Source of the DNA: Scatophagus argus
Taxonomy: Eukaryota > Chordata > Actinopteri > Scatophagidae
Reading direction: 5' to 3'
Length of the DNA stretch: 64,000 nt
Assembly: GCF_020382885.2 (NCBI RefSeq)
Contig: NC_058503.1
Location: 423,110 to 487,109 of the forward strand
Under the pieces are notes generated by a model. That model had not been told where the DNA came from. It made no database searches and saw only the letters and a list, made by a program, of their open reading frames with translations. A program made the position numbers and the translations under genes. This document shows, in pieces, positions 55,403 through 64,000 of the stretch. Position 1 is the stretch's first letter, and every line of letters starts with the position of its first letter.

Positions 55403-55627
55403 TTATACATTGTAGTTGGAGAAGTTGCCCCTCTCCACAGTATCCTCACAGAGAAAAAAGGCCTGTGTAGCCTTACCCCTGGATATGTACTTGATGCTCT
55501 CTATCTCACCACCATTATTGCTGGGCTTCTGGAAGTGGATCTCTAGGTGGTCCTGCAGGTCCTCCTCATCCATGACATCTTCAATGCCATCCAGCAGGAT
55601 AGTTCGCCTCGGAGAGCCACAGAAGGT
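55403..55627 (-). CDS. nmi: nmi last exon: second NID and stop
   Basis: 225 nt from AG (55629-55628) to TAA. TFCGSPRRTILLDGIEDVM, LEIHFQKPSNNGGEIESIKY, ending ERGNFSNYNV. Confidence 0.94.
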   Translation of the reverse strand, partial: TFCGSPRRTILLDGIEDVMDEEDLQDHLEIHFQKPSNNGGEIESIKYISRGKATQAFFLCEDTVERGNFSNYNV

Positions 55628-57861
55628 CTGAAATGGTCACTGACATCAGCTTCATCATTACTTAATTACATTGCTTCTTTCTCATCTTCAGAGTGAAATG
55701 AGCAGATGGATATTGATTAACTGTTGCTACTGATGTGTATTCAAGCTGACTACAACTATTGATCAATATTTTGTTGACATATTTGATCAATCTGTATTTG
55801 AGACTCAAAGCATACAAAATATCACTCAATTGACTGCAATTTTTCAAATAGAAAAGAAGATAATCAAGTTGAGCTTGTCATTAGGATGGTACTAAGAGTC
55901 TTTTCATGAAAAACAAAATTTGTAATTTGAAATTGATTTTTTTTCCCTTTTGTCCCCTGGTTTTTAACATTCATATTGTATGTAAATGTATACAAATGGA
56001 TGGGGGGGTTACCCTCAAATAATATATAATCTTAGAACTTCATTATAGGTCTTCTATGTACACAGCGAATTATAAAGTACAAAATTTCATCTTAAATGTA
56101 GTTGATCAGAATTACAAAGTAGTTTCAAGGGGATTTCCCCCTGAAGGGACAAGTCTGTACCTGAAACTTGCGCAGATGGTATTTGTAGACGGATCCAACT
56201 TGCACATGCACTTCAGAGCCCAGATCTACATGGTATCCCCCTCTCAGGGCCAGGTTCTCAGCAACTAAAGTAAGTAAGTAAACACACACACTCTCAACCA
56301 TAACATTACATGCAGTTTTCTACACTAGGCTCAACATTGAAATTTACATCTCTTTTCTTTGTTTTTATTCAACCTAATTTGCTCCTGCAGCATGCATTTA
56401 AAGTAAACCTTCCCAAGTTTTGTAAAACATATGGAACATACGTTTTTCAAGGTTAGAAGAAAAGTACATTTGAACATTACACTGGGTAAAATGGTGTTAC
56501 AATAACACATTAACAAACTGCAAGATTTTTTGCAGTTTGTTAATTAAGAAGACACGATACAATAGTTGCTATTTTACATTGAACACCACGTGGTTAATCC
56601 TTCTCCTTACGTTATTCATTCTATACAAATATTTTATATTTTTTATTTATCTTATTTTTTAAGTGTCTCTCTTTTAGCTCCAGCAGCCAGAAAAACAGTA
56701 ACCCTTTCAGTCCAATATCACATGTAACTGGACTTCACCCTCAAAAAATCTATTTGTAAAATAAAATCTATTTGTAGTTCTATTTGTAAAATAACTGGGC
56801 CAGCATTATTAAAGAAAATTATATGGTTTTTGTTGTGTGTGAAATGGCATTTACACAAACACAAAGATTCAATGCAAAGTTTGCAACCCTTCCTCTGGAG
56901 CAGGTGTGACTGACTTTCATTGTGTTCAACGGGCTGGATTTGTACTTTGCCTATCATTGTAGTGACCGTTTCCTGTTAACAGATGGAGACATGTTAACAG
57001 TGGTCGATTATGAATTCTGCAGGAGTTACTAAAGTCACACAATTTGAGATGGTTGGTTTCACAGGGAAAATCTCTGCAATTTATTTACTGCATTAATGAT
57101 AAAATTATAATTTTATGCTTTTCTCAGGTGGAACTGCAAAAGTAGTACATGTTTTGGAATTATCATTTCCTTTTGAACTCAGTGTTCTCACTCACTCACT
57201 GCTGAACTATGTCTACTGAGCTCTCATTTTTGGGCAGAATGTGTTTGGAATTTCAGTCCCAGGTTCAGTCCCAGGTTAAGCTGTCTGTCTTAGTAAATCA
57301 GGAGTTATATACACTCAGAATGTAGCTGTAAATTCACTTAGAACTGAAGGACACATTAAATCAGCCTACTGTCTAAGTAAATGTGACCTAGAGAGTTGTA
57401 CCTCCAGGGTTGAGAAAGGTGATCTGTCCTGTCCCAGTGTTCTTGTCGTACTTGACACTCTCCACCTCTCCTCCTCCTCTGCTAGGCCTGGAGAAACTCA
57501 TCTCCAGGCGGTCCTTTATTCTCTCCACTGGCATAGAAGAGAGGACATTGGAAACCTTCAGCTCCTTTCTAGAAACACTGAGGTGGATCTACATTGATGA
57601 GAGCACACAACCACAGCCTTTAATGATCACTGCAAACTGAATATCAGGGTTATCATATAAAGAACTATTGTTCTGAAAGAAATTCAATTCAGTTCAATTT
57701 ATATAGCACCAAATCACAACAAAAGTTATCTTATGACACTTTCTAAACAGAACAGGCCTGGACCATACTCTTTAATTTAGTCATTAACATACAGAGACCC
57801 AATATTTCCCCATGAACAATCATTTGGTGACAGTAGCAAGGAAAAATGGCCTTTGAGAGGG

Positions 57862-57903
<42 letters not shown>

Positions 57904-60900
57904 GGACGAAGGGAGGGGCAACACAGAGAGAGATGCAGAACAACAGAAATAATAACAAATAATATAAAACTAGTAATATAAAATGATATGAACAGTAATT
58001 CCCACATAACTAAAACCTCAAACTCATGGTCTTAAATGAGTGGGGCTACACTGAGAGACATTAGCTGTGCACGTTATCGTGAAAAGGGTACCTTGCCAGG
58101 GTGAGTGTGGATGTTGAGAGTGTATTTACCAGTACAACACTGGGGACTGGCACCCCATTTCACTGGCAATGTCCCTCAAAATCTTGATAAAGAAAATGTT
58201 GGACATATAATAAAGCCAGCGCACATACATTTATGTTCCTTAAAGGGCCTACTTGTGTGAGTGCGTGTGTGCAGCAGTGCTTGTTAGGACCTGAAAGTGA
58301 AAAACCACACACTGATCACTCAATCAATATGTACCTCAAACTTAACAGCAGGATCCATGGTAATTAGTTTTGGTGTCACATCCAAACTACTGATGTCACA
58401 GGGCACACAACACTTGGTAATCTTCAAGACCTGAGAGGCCACTGGAGGGGAGAAATCAAGACAACATTATGTATAATTAATCAATCAAGGTAATCAAGAA
58501 GTTTTTATTGGCATTTCAACTGTTTACAGTAACAGCGAACTGTGAAACAAGACAGCATTCTTCCAGGGATCAGGTGCAACACTAGAAATGAAATACACAG
58601 TAAGGTATTTAGTGTGGGTTTCGTATCATTACTATGTCTTACTGGCACTGGTAAATGATACTCAGCTCGTCCCCAGTTAAGGCCATGTTTGTCTGTTACT
58701 GTTCCAGTAATTCCTATTTTGATACATATCCAAAACAGCAGTGCCCTTTGCTGGCTGAATAGCTCCATGAACTGAAATCCAAAAAACAATAAAGCCAAAA
58801 ACCTGTTTGCACAGCTACACATGGGGATTCACCTACCTTATGGGGACAAAATGCAAGTCCCCATGGGGAAATGAATAACTTTTAGGGTGAAGACTTGGTT
58901 TAAGGTGAGGTTGAGTTTGAGGTTTAGGTTAAGGTTAGGGTTAGGCAAGTTATGGTTTTGGTTTTCAGTAAGTCTGCAGGAAATGAATGTAAGTCTATGT
59001 AATGTCCCCACTGGGCATAAAAACCTAAACTGTGTGTGTGTGTCTGTGTGGAGGGGGTTCTACATTGAACGCTACTTTTTCTAGACCTCATACCATGGAT
59101 CGAATCAAGAATAAAAAATAGTCTTTTCCTCATCATCTCTATATGAACATGCATGATTAACACATGACTGCCTGAATAGTGATGAATAAGAAAAATATGT
59201 TTATTTACATTTGCCATCTGCAACACTCTTAGCTTAGCTTATGAACATTTGATGGAATCCTAAATAAATGGGCCATGCATGCACAACCTTTTGGTCAATC
59301 AGATGATCTATTGACCTTGTGGTGAAAAATTAACAGCACTCATCAGTGCTGGTGGCAAGTATCTTTTGACAGGGAGAGAGTCTTACAGAGTCTTATTCTT
59401 TTTTTAGGTGGATCCAGCATGGGCCTAATTGACATATGTTTTATTATACGCATCCCACTGTAGAAAAGCATCTTATAAATTAGGCCTGGGACAATATGCC
59501 TACTTGGATGCCCATTTGATTTAGAATCAGTTCTCAAATTAATGAGTAAAGGGGCACCGCTTTCAGTATTTTTCTTCAGTACACTGTGTGTCAAACCATT
59601 CATTAGTGTCCTTAGTCCCGTTAATTACAATATGAAACATAACCTGACAGTACCTGGAAATACTTACCTCATTGGTAATTCATGAAGTCCATATGTAACT
59701 AAACCACAGCTGTTTTGGTAATTTTAACTCATTGTCGTGAAAATTTACGTGTGACCTTTACTTAAAAATGCAAAAAGAGAGCTAATATAGATTTATATAT
59801 TGATTTATACTGATAATTTACATCTTTTATGACCTGTTTCACAGGTCTGGGTTTTTGTTCCTGTTCGAGGTTGTTCTAAAAGGGAAATTCTTCTGTGGTG
59901 TGCAGGGACAAACAAACATGCGACACAAGACTGAAGAGCCAAATCCACCAAACCTGACTGTGTTTCTAAAGACACAACACAGCTTCATCCTGAAAATGAG
60001 ATCTCATTACAGTTGCACCTTTGGTAAACTCACTGCTAAAGTGGTAGGAGTGTTGGGGTTTATTTTTATTTTTTCAGCAAAAACTGAATGAAGTACATAA
60101 CAGAAATTTAATTTTATCTGAACGGAAGTGTCGTGCATTTTATACTGCATTTTGTTTTCATGATTGTCAAGGTTACGATTTGTTCTCCTTCCCTGCCTCT
60201 CCATCTATACACCCGCCGCTGATTGAAACTATAACTAACTCCACCTCCTGCCTGCTGTTAAAAGACTGGTCCTGCCACTGCATCTCCGCCAGATCGTTTG
60301 CTTCCTTCATGGTAACAGAGCTTCAGCCTCTCTACCCCTAGGGCATATTTTTTAAATCCAAACCGTTGTAATTCTTGTTTTGATTCCCAGATCCACCTGC
60401 CTCTCTCCACCATTCCCCTTGCCCAGCTCTGTTTCCTGTTTGGAAAAGTTTTTCGTTGTTCTAATTAGGCAGTTGATTGTGACACATAATCAATATAATT
60501 TGGCTTTTTAGACAAAAATGTACAAAAAAACCTCTTTTCACTCAAAATGAAAACAGATTTCCACAAACGAATGTCAATTAAAAATATCTAGCGTAAAATA
60601 AGTGATTGCATTAATAATCACCACCTTCAAGTCATTATTTAGTAGATGCACCTTTGGCTGCAATCACAGCACTGAGTCTGTGTGGCTAGGTCTCAGTCAG
60701 GCTTGCATATCTGGACACTGCAATTTTACTAATTTCTTCTTGACAAAACTGCTCAAACTCTGTCAGGTTGCACAGGGATTGAGCATGAACAGCCTTTTTC
60801 AAGACCAGCCACGAATTCTCTATTGGACTGACGTCTGAGCTTTGACTCGGTCAAACCAGAACTTTCACCTTGTTGTCTATAAACAACTTCTGTGCAGCTT

Positions 60901-63434
60901 TCCTTGTGTGCTTTGTGTCATTGTCTTACTGGAAAATAAATTTTCTCCCAAGTTGCAGTTCTCTTGTGGACTGTATCAGATTGTCCTTCAGAATATCTCT
61001 ATATTTTGCTGCATTCATTTTACCCTCTTCCTTTACAAGCCTTCCAGGACCTGCTGCTGGGAAGCATCCCCACAGCATGATGCCACCAACACCATGCTTC
61101 ACAGTGGGGATGATGTGCAGGAGACACAGCATCTAGGATGATGGCCAAAAAGCTCCATTTTGTTCTCATCAAACCAAAAAACCTTCTTCCAGTTGACCTT
61201 GACCTTCTAACTTAGTTTAACTGAACTCCAGGAGATGTTCAGTGACCTGAATTTTTTTTTCGTTTCCATCCTGACTTAAACTTTTCAATAACCCTTTCTC
61301 TGAGTTGCTTGTAGTGTTCTTTTGTCTTCATGGTGTAATCGTAGCCAGGAATACTGATTAATCAGTGTCTGAACCTTCCAGACACAGGTGTTTTTATACT
61401 ACAATCATTTGAGAAACATTGACTGCACTGAAGTGATCTCCATTTTACTAGCACCAATTGGCTAGACCTCTGCTGAATCAATCACTTTAAAGTGGTTGAA
61501 TATTTCTGCAATCACTTATGGCTCATTTCCACCTAGCAGTATACAGTTCTGTATGGTACGGTACACAATTATTTGTGTTTCCATTAGGAGAAGTTGTGAA
61601 GTGTACCAAAATAAGTGTACTGTACTGTACTGTACTGGTTTTTGGCACCCTTCTTTTGGGGTACCAAGTATGGTGGTACAGTATGGTACGGTTTAAGACA
61701 CAGCCATTGCCATCTGTTGATTGTCACACAGCGGTGAGGTATTGTCTGGTTTTGGTTTTATGTCTCGTCATTTCCTGTTTTATTTTGAAAAGTAACTCTC
61801 CTCTCGTTTCAGGTCACTTGCCCTTCCTCATGTGTCTCCAGTCTGATTGTCTTCCCGATTACCTGATTGTGTCCACCTGTTCCCCATTATCCCTTGTGTT
61901 CAAATGGTCTGCGTTTCCCTTGTCTTGTGCCAGTGTGTTTCGTCCTTGTGCGTACACTCCAGCCTTATTCTCGCCACAGCCACGAATATCGCCTTTGATC
62001 GCCTTCTGTTCTTGCCTCTCTTCCAGAGTGATTTTCTGTTGTAATTTTCATAGCTTAGATCTCTTTTGCCCCTTAGAATAGTGTCAGGTTTTTGTGCCTC
62101 GCTTTTGTTTACCTCCTTAGGAGTGATTTTTAGTTCTTTAGCAATCCTCTCTGTAGATAGTAGTTTTGTCCTCGGCTTTGCGAGTGATTTCTGGTTTTCC
62201 AGTTTCTTTTCGTTCCTAGTTATTCTTTCCTCCTATGGGAGCGTTTTCAGTTGAAGTCAGAATAGAAAGTCCCCTCGGTAATGTTATAGCTCTTTCAGAG
62301 AATCTTAATAAAGTCAGCGGCTGTGCCACTATCTCTGCGTCTGAGTCCTGCTTGAGCCCGATCGTGACATTGATTGGTCGTTACGAAGTTGTCACTTCCG
62401 TGAGACAACGTTATAATACAATACAAACACTTCTTGGATTAAGTTTAATGCTGCAGTGTGTGTTGGTCATTTGTTATTACTGATTGCTATTCCAAAAATG
62501 TACATGATGACAGGGGAACTAGAAGTGGGTCGAGCTAAGCATTACACCTGCACCATATATCTTTAGTAAAGTCAGACTACAAGAGGCCTAAATCAGGCTC
62601 AGTGTACACTTTCAGAAGAACTCAGATAGTTATTATATTATTACACAGTAAATTAGTTTAAGTCATTTGTACCTCTCTCCTCTTCAAATGTAATGAGTGC
62701 CTGTCCTCCCTGCAGAAGCACAGTGGGTCTCTGGCTGATGGCAAACACTCCTCTGACTGACTGATTGTCGTTCTCCCTCTTTTCTTTGTTCGGACCATTG
62801 AATTTGACCTCTGAGTCTGGAATCTGTATGCACATCTGGAAAAGTGGAGTAATACACTCAGTTACAATGATTTTAAATGTTATATTGTATGTTATTATTA
62901 TTGTGTCTCAGACTGGCTTCTCACTATTTTCTTATCGCATGTCAGTGTAATTGCTGCATTATATAGATGTAATGTTGCTAATCAATTGACTAAAAAGGAT
63001 GCAGTGACAGAATGTATTTAGGAGAGAACAACTTGGGCTGGAGGACAGCTTGAGGACTTTCTTCATTCCCACCTTGAATTTTTGCTTCAGCTTTGTGGAC
63101 TCTGCCTTCTTTGCCTGCAGTTCAACTTGACATCTTCTCAGTTTGTCCAGCAAATCCTGTTTGCATTTGCCAAGCTTCCGGATTTTATCCTGTATGAAAG
63201 AATTAAGTGAAAAAAATTGTTATTCTCATCCAGTCTCTTCCCAATGGACTATAGATGTCACAGGGACAACTGTACCTGCACTGAATTAATGCTTTGAGCA
63301 AATGCCTTCTGACACTCCTCTTGCTTTTGGACATAAGTCAACATCTCCTGCTGGGCCTTTATTTTGGTATCATCTTCTTCCAGTTTCTCCAGTATCAGTC
63401 TGGCTTTCACATCATCAGCTTTCTCTGCTTTAGT
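55403..63434 (-). CDS. nmi: N-myc interactor-like (NMI/IFP35 family), 5' end not seen
   Basis: Interferon-induced cytoplasmic protein; in mammals it modulates STAT and NF-kB signalling and acts as a danger signal with IFP35. Exons, 5' to 3': 63434-63276, 63189-63073, 62835-62673, 58441-58335, 57588-57402, 56264-56161, 55627-55403 (TAA 55405-55403). They sum to 1062 nt, 353 residues from the first visible codon, in frame, GT-AG. Residues 1 to about 92 form a Lys/Glu-rich coiled coil. Then IPDSEVKF and QGGQALITFEEE lead into two NID units: ELKVSNVLSS, LEMSFSRPSRGGGEVESVKY and ITFLNPGVAENLALRGG; then KFQTFCGSPRRTILLDGIED and LEIHFQKPSNNGGEIESIKY. The initiator Met is upstream or in an unrecognised exon. 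IFI35 is the alternative, but the long coiled coil and the location near mmadhc favour nmi. Confidence 0.9.
55628..56160. other. nmi intron, no feature
   Basis: Nothing recognised. Confidence 0.4.
56161..56264 (-). CDS. nmi: nmi exon: inter-NID
   Basis: 104 nt between AG (56266-56265) and GT (56160-56159). AENLALRGGYHVDLGSEVHV and YKYHLRKFQ. Confidence 0.92.
56265..57401. other. nmi intron, no feature
   Basis: Nothing recognised beyond ordinary AT-rich intron sequence. Confidence 0.4.
57402..57588 (-). CDS. nmi: nmi exon: first NID core
   Basis: 187 nt between AG (57590-57589) and GT (57401-57400). IHLSVSRKELKVSNV, then LEMSFSRPSRGGGEVESVKY: the GGGEV motif of the family. Confidence 0.93.
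57655..57965 (-). mobile_element. LINE 3' UTR, minus, with (GA)n
   Basis: aattcaattcagttcaattt, atagcaccaaatcacaacaa, then a GA run of about 36 bp (57866-57901). Reverse of the LINE end at 50.9 kb. Confidence 0.75.
58335..58441 (-). CDS. nmi: nmi exon: first NID
   Basis: 107 nt between AG (58443-58442) and GT (58334-58333). ASQVLKITKCCVPCDISSL and TPKLITMDPAVKFE. Separated from the previous exon by a 4.2-kb intron. Confidence 0.88.
58820..59010. repeat. GGTTAG-like simple repeat
   Basis: Variants of aggtttaggttaaggttagg and ggttagg at 58900-58950, flanked by gtccccat words. Part of a common fish repeat. Confidence 0.5.
59030..60595. other. nmi large intron, no clear feature
   Basis: No gene. 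60170-60480 looks like decayed retroelement sequence but is unassigned. Confidence 0.35.
60600..61505 (-). mobile_element. Tc1-like transposon remnant
   Basis: The minus frame 61132-60926 reads IIPTVKHGVGGIMLWGCFPA and MNAAKYRDILKDNLIQSTRE. gtgattgca near 60602 and tgcaatcac near 61507 are remains of the termini. Multiple frameshifts; the catalytic domain is broken. Confidence 0.75.
61506..61716. repeat. GTACGGTAC-type repeat
   Basis: tatggtacggtacacaatta, tgtactgtactgtactgg, ggtacagtatggtacggttt: repeated GTAC palindromes, probably a non-autonomous DNA element. Confidence 0.5.
61722..62369 (+). mobile_element. Solo LTR with perfect 5-bp duplication
   Basis: A 648-bp unit starting tgtcacacagc and ending gatcgtgaca, i.e. 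TG...CA with short inverted ends (tgtca/tgaca). It is flanked by ttgat at 61717-61721 and 62370-62374. An aataaag at about 62308 fits the LTR's own poly(A) signal. No internal genes; the open frames inside are chance. Confidence 0.85.
62375..62672. other. nmi intron, no feature
   Basis: Nothing recognised. Confidence 0.4.
62673..62835 (-). CDS. nmi: nmi exon: start of first NID
   Basis: 163 nt between AG (62837-62836) and GT (62672-62671). Contains MCIQIPDSEVKFNG and LLQGGQALITFEEER. Confidence 0.88.
63073..63189 (-). CDS. nmi: nmi exon: coiled coil
   Basis: 117 nt between AG (63191-63190) and GT (63072-63071). DKIRKLGKCKQDLLDKLRRC and ELQAKKAESTKLKQKFK; continues the heptads. Confidence 0.82.
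63276..63434 (-). CDS. nmi: nmi exon: coiled coil
   Basis: 159 nt between AG (63436-63435) and GT (63275-63274). TKAEKADDVKARLILEKLEE and YVQKQEECQKAFAQSINSVQ: strongly helical. The acceptor follows a pyrimidine-rich stretch. Confidence 0.8.
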
Positions 63435-63436
63435 CT

Positions 63437-64000
63437 TAAGGAGAACGCAGAAAGGGTTCAGAAGCACCACAGCTAGACAATCAGCATAGAGACTGCTTTT
63501 TACGGGAAAAAATAGTTCCAGTTCCAGATTGTGATGGTGGACCACCACCTTAACAGATCAAGAAATGACAATGTCATTTTTAAACATGTCAACCAACTTC
63601 ACTCTATATCTATATATTAAAAAAGGGCTACAATTCCTAAAAAAATAAATGTACTGATGTTCTTTAGCCGAGTACAGTTTGGTAATTACCTATGGAGTTG
63701 CAGACATTTTACATGAGTGTACATTTGAACAAACTTCTGTAAGACGAATGTAATAAGGTACAAGAGGTGAACCAGTGGTGGAGTAGTTCATAGTAGTATC
63801 ATTTATCTTATTGGTATCAGCCATGAAAAGCAGCTAATTATTGACTACAGGTAACGGTTGAAAAAAATCCATATCGAGCATCTTCATTATAAAGTATTTA
63901 AAACTAGCCTGGGACATAATAGTGAGGGGAAAAGTGGAATCCACGGCCACAACATTCAGGCAGCCCTCCCAGTGTCAGGAATTAAATTCTCTGTTGTAGC
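63437..64000. other. Upstream of first visible nmi exon
   Basis: No initiator exon could be identified; the 5' part of the gene probably continues past the window. Confidence 0.4.

Noticed and set aside
58900..58950. Interstitial telomere repeat
   Set aside because: Only one or two true GGGTTA units among degenerate GGTTAG/GGTTTA variants; better explained as a simple repeat.
61518..62081. 187-residue open frame
   Set aside because: Lies mostly within the solo LTR; no domain, overlapping frames equally open.
63258..63548. Initiator Met at 63548 for nmi
   Set aside because: A pyrimidine-rich acceptor ending in AG at 63436-63435 lies inside the frame, and the upstream residues look non-coding; exon start at 63434 is preferred though not proven.

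Overview
This window is teleost fish nuclear DNA. It has GT-AG introns of 0.1 to 9 kb, vertebrate gene structures, and typical fish repeats: Tc1-like and hAT DNA transposons, LINEs with GAATT or CTAT tails, tRNA-derived SINEs and a solo LTR. All splice sites below were read directly from the sequence. Each complete coding chain closes exactly in frame (2334 nt for itgb2, 894 nt for mmadhc), which supports the exon boundaries. No bacterial, organellar or CRISPR sequence was seen.

Layout. (1) 916-31.7 kb, minus strand: a complete integrin beta-2 (CD18-like, itgb2) gene with one non-coding and 15 coding exons, giving 777 residues. Its introns hold most of the transposon debris, including a near full-length but broken L2-type LINE at about 19.0-23.5 kb. 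(2) 31.7-40.6 kb: an intergenic region filled by a 340-bp hAT MITE with a perfect 8-bp duplication, an LTR split by a LINE, LINE fragments on both strands and a degenerate LINE with an RNase H domain. (3) 40.6-52.0 kb, plus strand: a complete mmadhc gene (cobalamin trafficking, cblD) with 7 coding exons, giving 297 residues. Its introns contain an apparently intact Tc1-like transposon, a long hairpin, hAT MITEs and a tRNA SINE with a 13-bp duplication. (4) 52.0-55.4 kb: repeats, including a perfect 30-bp hairpin. (5) 55.4-63.4 kb, minus strand: the last seven coding exons of an N-myc interactor-like gene (nmi), with a coiled coil and two NID domains; its 5' end is not resolved. A solo LTR with a perfect 5-bp duplication lies in its large intron.

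The genes do not form a pathway. itgb2 encodes a leukocyte adhesion receptor subunit, mmadhc a vitamin B12 trafficking protein, and nmi an interferon-response protein. itgb2 and mmadhc are divergent; mmadhc and nmi are convergent. MMADHC and NMI are also near each other in human (2q23), whereas human ITGB2 is on chromosome 21. No clearly new biological system was found. The best leads are the intact Tc1-like element, the two long hairpins, the MITE just upstream of itgb2 exon 1, and the nested or solo retroelement remnants.
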